Positions 42,657 through 51,048 of a DNA stretch of 57,156 bases are shown piece after piece. Both the position numbers and the translations under genes were made by a program. How positions within the stretch are numbered: position 1 is the stretch's first letter; each line of letters opens with the position of its first letter. The notes beneath the pieces were generated by a model. The model saw nothing but the letters and a program-made list of their open reading frames with translations, had not been told where the DNA came from and did no database searches. Origin of the DNA: Alphaproteobacteria bacterium HGW-Alphaproteobacteria-3 (GTDB lineage: Bacteria; Pseudomonadota; Alphaproteobacteria; Parvibaculales; Parvibaculaceae); contig PHEF01000012.1 in NCBI GenBank assembly GCA_002842875.1, positions 1-57,156 on the forward strand, read 5' to 3'.

Positions 42657-43941
42657 TCAGAGATACCAGTCGTATTCGAGCGGCGAGATGGCGCGCTGGA
42701 ACTTGTCGAATTCCAGCATCTTGGTTTCGGCATAGACATCGACATAGTGCTCGGTGAGATAGTCGCGCATGACGTCGGAGTTGCGCAGGCGCTTCAGGGC
42801 GCTCGGCAGATAGAAGGGGATGCCTTCGTCCATGATCTCGCAGGCATTGCCTTCGGCGGGATCGCCGGGATCGATTTCGTTGACGATGCCGTGGTGGATG
42901 CCGGCGAGGATCGCTGCGAGCACCAGATAGGGATTGGCGTCGGCACCCGAGACCCGGTGTTCGATGCGGCGTGAATCCGACGATCCGTTCGGCACGCGGA
43001 AGGCGACCGAGCGGTTGTTGTAGCCCCAGGTGCGGTTCACCGGCACAAAGAGATTGGGGCCGAAGCGGCGATAGGAATTGAGGTTCGGCGCGAAGAAGGC
43101 CATGGCATCGCCAAGCGTTGCCTGCAGGCCGCCGATCGCGTGGCGCAGCTTCGGCGAACCTTCATCCGTGCCATCGTCGAAGATGTTGTTGCCCTTCTCG
43201 TCCATCACCGAGCAGTGAACGTGCATGCCGTTGCCCGTCTGGCCGACGAAGGGCTTCGCCATGAAGCTCGCAGTACTGGCCGGGCGCGAACTCGGCGGTG
43301 GCGCCCGACGCGGGCACGCCCTGCGCGGCCGCGGCCTCGTCGATGTCCTTCAGGAGGCCCATGAAGCCGTCCAGCTCCGTGATGCCATAGACTTCGTTCG
43401 CCGTTTCACGCAAGCCCGTCGCCGGATTGATGGGCGCCTGCGGACGGCCCTTGCGATCCATGTCCTTGTCGAGAAGATAGAACTCGAACTCGCAGGCGAC
43501 GGTTGCCTTGAGCCCGATCTCTTCGAGCTTCTTCACGACGCGGGCAAGCACGTTGCGCGGCTCCAGCATGAGCGGTTCGCCGTCGCCATCCACCATGGTC
43601 ATGAGGACCTGGGCCTGCTTCATCGACGCCCAGGGAACGGGCACGATGGAACCGGCGACGGGATGGGCCTGCGCATCCGGGTCGCCATCCGAGAAGCCCA
43701 TGCCGAGGATGTCCTCGTTCACGCCCGTCACGTCGAAGAAATAAAGCGACTGCGGCATCTGCACGCCGTCGCTGAACACCTTGTCGGCCTCTTCGGAGGG
43801 GAAGCGCTTGCCGCGCACCGTGCCGCACATGTCCACGAAGACGGCATCGAGGTAGTCGATTTCGCCATGCTCGGCGAGGAAGGCATTGAATTCGCCCATA
43901 GTGGCCCAGCCCGCGGGGCCCGGTCTTTCACGATCGCTCAT
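42657..43941 (-). pseudogene. Glutamine-synthetase-family gene, broken by deletion
   Basis: A glutamine-synthetase family gene of the gamma-glutamylpolyamine type. The N-terminal part is intact to EFAPGQY (43273). The C-terminal part resumes in a different frame as ASFMAKPF from 43271 and runs to ...EYDWYL at 42657. In relatives about 34 codons lie between GQYE and ATFMAKP, including the metal-binding Glu and the histidine-containing stretch. All are missing here, with a net loss of 2 modulo 3. In this state the protein cannot bind the active-site metals. Start ATG at 43941. It is followed on the same strand by nothing close, and preceded by an amine-oxidase-like flavoprotein, the usual PuuA-PuuB partner. 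Assembly loss of a short segment would look identical. Confidence 0.82.
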
Positions 43942-44048
43942 AATGTCACACTTGTTGCGCCCCGTTCCCGCAGCAGAGTCGCTCCGCCGCGCCCGGACCC
44001 GCATCCTTTTTCGGCGCGCCGGACGCCGGATTGGCCCGGCCGGTCGCG

Positions 44049-45386
44049 CTAGAGGTCAGTGAGACGATAGTAGCCGAGAGCCCCCCTGAGATACCAGCGC
44101 CGCAGCGAGGGGAACGGAATGCGGGCGGGGTTCCCACGAAAAACCGCGGGAATGCTGGCATTTTCGGCCGTCCCGCCGATGAGACGGGCCAGCAGACGGC
44201 CGGCCCAGGGGGCGGCGGCAACGCCATTCCCGTGCCAGGCGAGGGCGAAAAAAACGCCGGGATCGTCTTCCAGCTCGCCGATCGAGGGGGCGCGGCGGAG
44301 CGTCATGCAGACGAGGCCGCGCCAGTTATGGGTGACGGGCACATGGGCCCAGCCGGGGAAGACCTGACCGAGACGGCGCTCCATGAACGCCCGCATGCGC
44401 CGGGCATCCGCCGGCTTGCCGGTCAGGTCGCCGCGCGCACCGAAGAGGAAGCGGCGGTCCGGCAGGAGGCGATAGTAGAAGAGGAGATTGCGCGTGTTGG
44501 CGCAGGGGGTTTGCGTCCGCCAGTTCTGCGCGGCGAGTTCAGCCTCTGTCAGCGGGCGCGTCACGACGATGTTCGACATGACGGGGATGAGGCGCGGCGA
44601 GAGGTCCGGGTGAAGGCTCTCTTGCGTGAAGCCGTTGGTTGCGACCACAACGCGGCGCGCCGAGACCGTGCCCGACGGCGTGACGAGACGGTGGAGCCCC
44701 CCTGCCCGCTCCCAGCGGATGACGGGCGAGGCGCCATGCAGCTTCGCGCCTGCACGACCTGCTGCGACGGCGAGACCGCGCGCGAGGCGCAGCGGCTGAA
44801 GGCCGAAACCGACGGGATTGAGGAGCGCGCCGAACTGCTCGGTCGAGTCGTAGAATTTTTCGGCAACCTCCTCGCGAGGAAAGAGACGCGCGGCGATGCC
44901 GAGATGGGCGAGGAGATCGCGCTCATGTTCGAGGTGGCGCCAGCGCGACGGCGTGTGGGCCACGTGCAGTTCGCCCTCGCCCTGAGGATGGATGCCGATG
45001 TTCTCGTCGCGCGCGAGATCGCGAACGAGTTCCACCGCTTCGATCTGTGAGGCGATAAAACGGCGTGCCTCGTCCTCGCCGTAGCGGGAAATCAATTCGT
45101 CCAGCGAAAGAGCGGCGGGCGGCAGTGTGCAGAAGCCGCCATTGCGGCCGGAGGCACCCCAGCCGAGAGGACCGGCTTCGAGCAGACGGACATCGGTATT
45201 GAAATCGCGGGCGAGATGCAGGGCGCAGGAGAGGCCGGTGTAGCCGCCGCCGATAATCGCGACATCGCAGGTCTCGTCGCGCACAGGACCGAGATCGACG
45301 CCGTCGCCAAGAGGCGGCGCCTCGTCTTCCCAATAACTGCCGACGGGGACGGCGGGGTCGTAGATGCCGGGATGATACCAGGTCAT
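44049..45386 (-). CDS. FAD-dependent oxidoreductase, PuuB-like
   Basis: A 445-residue DAO-family flavoprotein. The FAD-binding GGGYTGLSCALHLA motif is at about residues 47-60, with ASGRNGGFC near 78-86, characteristic of gamma-glutamylputrescine oxidase (PuuB) and related amine oxidases. The C-terminal half has LVCMTLRRAPSIGEL and FALAWHGNGVAAAPWAG, as in PuuB. It would oxidise a gamma-glutamyl amine to the aldehyde with H2O2 release. The ATG at 45386 has a GGAG about twelve bases upstream. The glutamine-synthetase-family gene that follows is its expected partner (the ligase making the gamma-glutamyl amine), so the two suggest polyamine or other amine use. The ligase is broken. Confidence 0.82.
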   Translation of the reverse strand: MTWYHPGIYDPAVPVGSYWEDEAPPLGDGVDLGPVRDETCDVAIIGGGYTGLSCALHLARDFNTDVRLLEAGPLGWGASGRNGGFCTLPPAALSLDELISRYGEDEARRFIASQIEAVELVRDLARDENIGIHPQGEGELHVAHTPSRWRHLEHERDLLAHLGIAARLFPREEVAEKFYDSTEQFGALLNPVGFGLQPLRLARGLAVAAGRAGAKLHGASPVIRWERAGGLHRLVTPSGTVSARRVVVATNGFTQESLHPDLSPRLIPVMSNIVVTRPLTEAELAAQNWRTQTPCANTRNLLFYYRLLPDRRFLFGARGDLTGKPADARRMRAFMERRLGQVFPGWAHVPVTHNWRGLVCMTLRRAPSIGELEDDPGVFFALAWHGNGVAAAPWAGRLLARLIGGTAENASIPAVFRGNPARIPFPSLRRWYLRGALGYYRLTDL

Positions 45387-45459
45387 TTTGTCGTCTTTCT
45401 CCACGCACAGCGACGCTTGCCGTTGCGCGTGGAGAGGATAGCAGCAGGCGGAAAGGAGA

Positions 45460-46026
45460 TCACTCCAGGGGCGGAGGGGGAGGCATTCCATCGACGCCAC
45501 GGCCCTCGCAGGCGCGTTCGGACCGGTGAAAGCGGGCGCGCTCTTCCTTGCGCATCGCCTCGGCGACGCGCTTGCGCTGTTCGGGCGAAAGCTTTTCGAA
45601 GCCGGCCATCATGGCGTCGCGGCCCGCTTCGCCCATGCGCTTCATCGCCTGGTCCATCTTGTCGAAGGCGGCGCGGACCGCCGCCTCGTCATAAGGATCG
45701 GCGGCGACGGCATCGGCCAGTTCGGCCTTCGCCTCGCGCATGGCCACGAGATGCGGACGAATTTCGGGGAAATGACCGAGCATCGCCGCGCGGATCGCCT
45801 TGCGGTCGGCCTCGGGAAGATCCTTGAAGCTCCGATGGAACATGCCGGGGCCTACACCACGGGGCGGCAAGCCGAACTCGCCGTCATGCGGCGGGCGGAA
45901 GAAGAGCGGCACGGAGATGAGGCCGATGAGAAAAATGTTGACCGCAAGCGAGGCGAGAAAGGCCGGGCCGAGCCAGCGGCGCTGCGGCTTTCCGGCAGGC
46001 GAGGCGATGTCGTTCGTGTCGCTCAT
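45460..46026 (-). CDS. Periplasmic heavy-metal-resistance-like protein
   Basis: A 188-residue protein with one N-terminal membrane helix (about 22-44) and a periplasmic part of four long charged helices. It resembles the CnrX/ZraP/CpxP-like metal-resistance sensors, with the FKDLPEADRKAIRAAML and FEKLSPEQRKRVAEAMRKEE helices typical of the group. There are few His/Met residues, so metal binding is not assured. The ATG at 46026 overlaps the anti-sigma stop (ATGA). It is the third gene of the sigma/anti-sigma cluster and probably tunes the signal across the membrane. Confidence 0.75.
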   Translation of the reverse strand: MSDTNDIASPAGKPQRRWLGPAFLASLAVNIFLIGLISVPLFFRPPHDGEFGLPPRGVGPGMFHRSFKDLPEADRKAIRAAMLGHFPEIRPHLVAMREAKAELADAVAADPYDEAAVRAAFDKMDQAMKRMGEAGRDAMMAGFEKLSPEQRKRVAEAMRKEERARFHRSERACEGRGVDGMPPPPPLE

Positions 46027-46529
46027 TGCATCCACTCCTCGGGCCAGACCTGATCGGCCATGGCCAGCGCGATCAATCCTTCGCCGGTTTCCGTTTCCGT
46101 CGAGGCGGTGACGGCGGTGCCGGTCAGGGACAGGGAAATGTCCGAGGCCGAACCGAGCGCAACGCCCATCACCAGCGCGGCCGCAAGCGTGCCCGCGGGA
46201 AAGGCCGCCGATCCATAGGGCCAGACGGTTTCGAGGAGACCGCGAAGGAAACCCTTTTCTTTCTGCGGGCGCGCGGGAACGATCGGCGCCACGGCACGGG
46301 GGCGGGCGGCCATCAGACGTTCGGTAAGCGCGGCAGAAGGCGCCTCGGCGGGCGCCATGTCGAGCAGCGCATCGAAGCGCGCAGCATCGGCCACCAGCGC
46401 CTGCGCCTCGCGCGACGACGACGCCAGGCCTTCGGCGGCCAGCCTTTCGGCCTGCGGCCAGCGCGCGGGCGAGGCGCCATAAGCCTCGACGATCTCGCGC
46501 AGCCGCTCCAATGTCATTTCGTTTCGCAT
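46023..46529 (-). CDS. Anti-sigma factor with one membrane helix
   Basis: A 168-residue protein with a helical N-terminal cytoplasmic part (LREIVEAYGASPARWPQAERLAAEGLASSS), a Pro-rich linker, one transmembrane helix (about 110-128) and a short periplasmic tail rich in Thr/Glu. This is the general plan of ECF anti-sigma factors, but the zinc-binding HX3CX2C motif is lacking. It lies 27 bases after the sigma gene on the same strand and overlaps the next gene. The sigma factor should be its partner. Confidence 0.72.
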   Translation of the reverse strand: MRNEMTLERLREIVEAYGASPARWPQAERLAAEGLASSSREAQALVADAARFDALLDMAPAEAPSAALTERLMAARPRAVAPIVPARPQKEKGFLRGLLETVWPYGSAAFPAGTLAAALVMGVALGSASDISLSLTGTAVTASTETETGEGLIALAMADQVWPEEWMQ

Positions 46530-46556
46530 CGTCTCAAGTCCGTTTCCGGCGCCATG

Positions 46557-47132
46557 TCAGGCGCTTGTTTCCTTTGAACGCAACAACTCGTCCCTTTCCG
46601 TCGCGAGCGCCACCCGCAACTGGCGGCGGGCGCGCGAAAGGAGCGATTCCACCGCTTCCACGGAGATGCCGAGAATATCCGCCGCTTCGATGTTTCCGAG
46701 GCCCTGATAGTGCGAAAGCACCATGGCCGCGCGCTGGCGCTCCGGCAAGGCCTGGAGGGCGGCATCCACACGGGCGGCAAGCTCGCGCTGCTCAAGCTGC
46801 CGATCGGGGCCGGGCTCGCCGCTCGCGGGCTCGGGGATTGCGTCGATATCCTCGGTGCCGCGCCGGCGGCGCAGGCGGTCGAGGCAGAGATTGGTGGCAA
46901 CGCGGTGGAGCCAGGTGCCGAATTGCGCCTTGCCGGGCTCCCAGCGTCCGGCATGGGTCCAGACGCGGAGAAAAACCTCCTGCGCGACCTCTTCGGCATC
47001 GGCATGGTTGCCGAGCATGCGGCGGGCGAGCGCGAGCATGCGCGCGAGGTGGCGGTCCACCAACGCGCGGCAGGCCGCTTCGTCGCCCGATGCGACGGCG
47101 GCCACGAGTTCATCGTCCGACGGCCGATCCAA
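46557..47132 (-). CDS. ECF RNA polymerase sigma factor
   Basis: An ECF sigma factor of 191 residues. Region 2 has DAEEVAQEVFLRVWTHAGRW and GTWLHRVATNLCLDRLRRRR; region 4 has LGNIEAADILGISVEAVESLLSRARRQLR. Both are complete. I propose the TTG at 47132 as start, with AAGGGGAAAG about ten bases upstream, since the longer frame to 47255 has no family resemblance. An alternative start could lie further upstream. Its anti-sigma gene follows. The EF-hand gene is upstream on the same strand. It probably controls this cluster itself. Confidence 0.85.
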   Translation of the reverse strand: MDRPSDDELVAAVASGDEAACRALVDRHLARMLALARRMLGNHADAEEVAQEVFLRVWTHAGRWEPGKAQFGTWLHRVATNLCLDRLRRRRGTEDIDAIPEPASGEPGPDRQLEQRELAARVDAALQALPERQRAAMVLSHYQGLGNIEAADILGISVEAVESLLSRARRQLRVALATERDELLRSKETSA

Positions 47133-47263
47133 CCGTATCTTTCCCCTTGTTGGGCCTTCTGAACAAAGAGGGCCCGGCAACGCCTGTATTGAGCCGATGC
47201 GGGGGCGCCGGTCTGCGCCGGCGCCCTGCAAAGGTCCGAGGCGGCGATCCGCCATGGAAGAGC

Positions 47264-47974
47264 CTACTCCGCTTCGGGCGCCCTGGCACCCGGTCCGCCA
47301 CGATTCATGCGGCCTTCGCCCGGCTCGAGCTTGCCGTCGCCATTTGCGTCGAGATGTTCGAACATCTTCTCGCCACCGGCCACGAACTCGGCCTTCGTCA
47401 CCTGGCCGTCGCCATCGGCATCGATGCGGCCGAAGTGACCACCGCGCTTGCCGTCGCGGTCGCCCATGCGCTTCTTCATGTTCTCGTGCGCGGCCTGCAT
47501 TTCGTCCTGCGTGAGGCCGCCGTCACCATCCTTGTCGGCGGCGGCAAAGAACGTCGTCATGCGGTCCGCGTGGCGGCCGGGCATGCCGCCCTCTTTGCCG
47601 CGCTCGGCCATGCGGGCGGCGGCTGCCGCCTTCATTTCGTCGAGCGTGACCTTGCCGTCGTTATCGGCATCGGCGGCGGCAAAGCGCTCGGCAGGGTCGC
47701 CGCCATGCTTCATGCGCATGTTCTCATGCGCGGCCGACATTTCTTCCTTCGTCAAAACGCCATCGCCATCGGCATCGGCGCCGGCGAAGCGTTTCTCGCT
47801 CGCGGCCTGCATCTCTTCCTTCGAGACGTAACCGTCGCCATCCGTGTCTGCCTGCTCGAACATCATGGCACCATGGCCGCCCTTGCCGGGACCGGCCTGC
47901 GACAGCGCGGGCATGGCGACCGCCAGGGCGAGCGCTGCCGCAGTGCCGAGCAATCCATATTTCAATTTACGCAT
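47264..47974 (-). CDS. Exported protein with six EF-hand loops
   Basis: A 236-residue protein with a signal peptide (cut near SQAGP at about 27) and six DxDxDG-type calcium-binding loops: DTDGDGYVSKEE, DADGDGVLTKEE, DADNDGKVTLDE, DKDGDGGLTQDE, DADGDGQVTKAE and DANGDGKLEPGE. The first is near residue 43, the last near 209. Each has an acidic final position as in real EF-hands. The sequence between loops is Ala/Met/Gly-rich. It should act in the periplasm, binding Ca2+. It is the first gene of the minus-strand cluster with the sigma, anti-sigma and metal-resistance-like genes, so calcium or metal level could be the signal. That is inference. Confidence 0.88.
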   Translation of the reverse strand: MRKLKYGLLGTAAALALAVAMPALSQAGPGKGGHGAMMFEQADTDGDGYVSKEEMQAASEKRFAGADADGDGVLTKEEMSAAHENMRMKHGGDPAERFAAADADNDGKVTLDEMKAAAAARMAERGKEGGMPGRHADRMTTFFAAADKDGDGGLTQDEMQAAHENMKKRMGDRDGKRGGHFGRIDADGDGQVTKAEFVAGGEKMFEHLDANGDGKLEPGEGRMNRGGPGARAPEAE

Positions 47975-48193
47975 CTCAAATTCCTCTTCCTTGGGTTTCC
48001 GTACCCCGGGGGCGTTCGCGTTCCGGAGCCGCAGGCGTCAACTGCGGGAGGTGCCCGCGGTCTCCGGAACCGGCATGTCCGGACGTATGGGTCTCTGCTT
48101 CAAGGGGGGATAAGCAGCGAGGCCGTCCGGGCCACCGTTACCAAGACAAACGCGCGGAAGCCGGAAATCCGTCGGACAGAAGGCGGGAATTTT

Positions 48194-49474
48194 TCAGGGC
48201 CTGAGCGGGGCCGGCAGAACGAGGCTGCGGGCCGAATTCCAGGCGGGTTCCGGCAGAACCCGCGCTCCAAGCACGGTTTCGCGGAAGGCGAGCCCCTCGT
48301 GCCGGCTTGCCGTGACGGCGAGTTCGCCGTTGAGCGCGACTGCCTCGACGAGGGCAAGCGCGATATTGGCGCCGCGCGCCGGCGAGAAGGCGGAGGTGGT
48401 CACGCTGCCCACCATGCGTCCGCCCGAGAGGACAGACGAGAGGGAGACAGGCTCAAGCCCATCGGCGACGAGCGCGACGAGGCGGCGGCGTGGCGGCGCG
48501 GAAGCGAGCGCACGAAGCGCGCGCCCGCCGTTGAAGACCGTCTTGCCGAATGCGACGGGCGGGCTGCGCCAGAGCTCGAACGGCGTCGATGCATCGCCAC
48601 TCGCGACGGCGGCGAAAGCGGAGAGATAATCCTTGCCCCCGCGCGGGAAGCCGGCCTCAAGCCGCGCAAGCTCGCGGAGCGCGAAGCCGGCGGGCCGGAG
48701 ACCGTGCGGCGCGCCCTTGTCCATCAAATGACGCCAGAGATGGGGCGCGTCTTCCGCATCCGCCCAGAGCTCGTAGCCGAGATCGCCGCTGGCGCCGGTG
48801 CGGCTTACATAGACGGGCATGCCCGCGATATCCACCCAGCGCGCCGCTAAGGGCGCGAGCCCATCCATGTTCGCGACACCCGCCTCGTTCAGACAGGCCG
48901 CCGACAGCGGCCCCTGGAGCGACAGAAGAGCGAGTGTCGCGGTCACATCGGCAATGCCGACGCGGAACCCCTGGGCGCTCTCCATCATCCATGCGAGATG
49001 GGTTTCCTCCGTAACCAGACGATATTCATCGTCGCCGAGGCGGAACAGAAGCCCGTCGCCAAGGACGAGACCGCTGCCCTCGCAGAAGATCACATGGACG
49101 GCCGTGTCGACTTCAAGCGCGGCGAGATCGCGGGTCACGAGGCGCTGCATGAAGGCGAGAGCATCGCGCCCGAAGATGCGATACTTCACGAGCGGCGAAT
49201 GATCGGCGAGCGCCGCCGTGCCGCGCAGCGCACGATACTCGTCGCCAAGATCGGTCAATACCTCCGGCACGGTGTAGCCGTTCCAGTCCGTCCAGCGGTT
49301 GGTGCGGCTCTCGGCGGAAGTAACGAGGTGAAGCGGTGTCGTGTGGACCGTGCGCGTAAAAGGCGGCTCGGGCGGCATCTCCTCGAAGAGCGCGGGATCG
49401 ACGGCCGCCTGCTCGTTACCGAGATCGATTTCGGCATCCTGGCTTTCGTTCGGGTGTGCGGTGTCGGGCGTCAT
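48194..49474 (-). CDS. GcvT-family folate-binding aminomethyltransferase-like protein
   Basis: A 426-residue GcvT-type protein, as in glycine cleavage T-protein and folate-binding demethylases. The N-terminal 45 residues are acidic and outside the family; the GcvT core begins at TTPLHLVTS. A tripartite layout follows, with ALADHSPLVKYRIFGRDAL, GDLGYELWADAE and a C-terminal barrel ending near ALVEAVALNGELAV. The core Asp that activates the aminomethyl group in T-protein cannot be placed with certainty. The ATG at 49474 overlaps the stop of the first flavoprotein by ATGA. It lacks the other glycine-cleavage genes, so it probably acts with the two flavoproteins as an accessory one-carbon acceptor for a demethylation. 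That is a hypothesis. Confidence 0.78.
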   Translation of the reverse strand: MTPDTAHPNESQDAEIDLGNEQAAVDPALFEEMPPEPPFTRTVHTTPLHLVTSAESRTNRWTDWNGYTVPEVLTDLGDEYRALRGTAALADHSPLVKYRIFGRDALAFMQRLVTRDLAALEVDTAVHVIFCEGSGLVLGDGLLFRLGDDEYRLVTEETHLAWMMESAQGFRVGIADVTATLALLSLQGPLSAACLNEAGVANMDGLAPLAARWVDIAGMPVYVSRTGASGDLGYELWADAEDAPHLWRHLMDKGAPHGLRPAGFALRELARLEAGFPRGGKDYLSAFAAVASGDASTPFELWRSPPVAFGKTVFNGGRALRALASAPPRRRLVALVADGLEPVSLSSVLSGGRMVGSVTTSAFSPARGANIALALVEAVALNGELAVTASRHEGLAFRETVLGARVLPEPAWNSARSLVLPAPLRP

Positions 49475-51048
49475 GCGTCGCCTCCTTCCGCGAGAACGGC
49501 GCCTGCCGCCAGCCAGCCCGGCAAGCCGGTGACACCGCCGCCGGGATGGCTGCCCGCACCGCAGAGCCAGAGGCCCGGCAGCGGCGTCTCGTAACGGCCG
49601 TAGGCAGGTGCGGGGCGGAAGGCGAAGAGCCGGTCGAGGCGGAGGTCACCCTGATGCCAGTCGCCACCCGCAAGACCGTATTTTTCCTCGATGTCCGGCG
49701 GCGTCAGTATCTCGCCTGCGAACATCGCGTCCTCGATACCGGGCGCATAATTACCCAGCATGCGCACGACGCGCTGAACCAGCGCCTCGCGATGCGGCTC
49801 CCATCCGCCCGGCATCGTATGCGGCACGTGATGCACAATGATGGACATGACGTGCTGTCCTTCCGGCGCAAGCAGGGGATCGGTGACGCTTGGCAAGAGG
49901 AGCTCCATCCCGGGTTCGAACGGAAGTTCGCCACCCCGCGCGGCATTTGCCGCTTCGTCGAGCCCGGCGAGCGAAGGCGCAATGAGCAGGCGCGATCCAT
50001 GGAGTTCGGGCGCAAGGCCGGTGAACTGCGGCAGGCGGTCGAGCGCCAGATTGACTTTCGCCGCAGCGCCACGCGGCACGAGATGGCGCAACTCATGAAT
50101 ATCGCCGGTTTCGATGTGACGTGTTCCCACGAGTTCGAGCATGGTCGCGCGCGGGGCGAGCGCGGAAAGGACGAGCGCGGCGCGAACTTCGACACCACCC
50201 GCGAGCTCGACACCGGCAGCCCTTCCTTCCTCGACCAGAATGCGCACAACACGCGTGTCGACACGAACGTCACCACCGGCGGCGGCAACCGAAGCGGCCA
50301 ACGCGTCGGAAACCGCACCCAGGCCGCCCACGGGAAGCGAGGCGCCCTGCCCCTGCATGCGCATCGCTTCGCGGAGCACCGCACGGAAAGAGGTGCCCGG
50401 CGCGTAGGGCCCCTCCGAGCCACCGAGCGTCGCGTCGAAAGCGAGAGCGGCCTTGAGGAGCGGCGCTTCGAACTCCGCATCGAGCCGGTCGCCGATCGCC
50501 TCGGGCAGCATGTGCAGAAGGCTTTGCATGGTGCGGCCGCCCTTCAGCGCGGCGCGCCAGACGGAGCGGCGGAGGAAACGCTTCAAGGCTTCCGGATCGT
50601 TGAGGGCGGGCGGGCGCTCGCCGAGAAGCGGCGCAACGAATTCGGCAAGCGCACGGCGGCGCGCGACATATTCGCGGTAACTATCGGCGTCCTTCGGGAG
50701 CCGGTCGCGGAAGGCAGCAAACTCCTTGCGCGTGCGCGGGAGGAGAATGTGATGACCGTCGCGGTCGAGCGCCACGGTCGCGACATCGCGCGCCGCGTAA
50801 CGCAGCCCGTGTTTGTGGAGCTTCAATTTGCGCTCGATGCGGCGGGGAAATCCCTCAAGGAGATGCGCGACCGAGGAAACGCTGTAGCCGGGCGTGATTT
50901 CAGATGTGGTGGCCGCGCCACCCACGCGCGGACCCGCCTCCGCGAGCAGAACGCGCGCGCCGCTGGACGCAAGACGCGCGGCGGCGACGAGGCCGTTATG
51001 GCCGCCGCCGATGACGATTGCGTCGTATAGCGCGCCGCCCCACTTCAT
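49471..51048 (-). CDS. Phytoene-desaturase-like (PYROXD2-type) flavoprotein 1
   Basis: A 525-residue flavin oxidoreductase. The FAD-binding motif is VIGGGHNGLVAAARLASSG (about residues 12-30). The rest has the CrtI-type insertion domain, with LPVGGLGAVSDALAASVAAAGGDVRV typical of carotene-desaturase-like enzymes, and a C-terminal GLWLCGAGSHPGGGVTG. It groups with the PYROXD2/CrtI-like branch rather than carotenoid enzymes proper, and no other carotenoid gene is near. The ATG at 51048 overlaps the stop of the following paralogue by ATGA. Substrate unknown; an amine or alcohol is possible. Confidence 0.8.
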   Translation of the reverse strand: MKWGGALYDAIVIGGGHNGLVAAARLASSGARVLLAEAGPRVGGAATTSEITPGYSVSSVAHLLEGFPRRIERKLKLHKHGLRYAARDVATVALDRDGHHILLPRTRKEFAAFRDRLPKDADSYREYVARRRALAEFVAPLLGERPPALNDPEALKRFLRRSVWRAALKGGRTMQSLLHMLPEAIGDRLDAEFEAPLLKAALAFDATLGGSEGPYAPGTSFRAVLREAMRMQGQGASLPVGGLGAVSDALAASVAAAGGDVRVDTRVVRILVEEGRAAGVELAGGVEVRAALVLSALAPRATMLELVGTRHIETGDIHELRHLVPRGAAAKVNLALDRLPQFTGLAPELHGSRLLIAPSLAGLDEAANAARGGELPFEPGMELLLPSVTDPLLAPEGQHVMSIIVHHVPHTMPGGWEPHREALVQRVVRMLGNYAPGIEDAMFAGEILTPPDIEEKYGLAGGDWHQGDLRLDRLFAFRPAPAYGRYETPLPGLWLCGAGSHPGGGVTGLPGWLAAGAVLAEGGDA

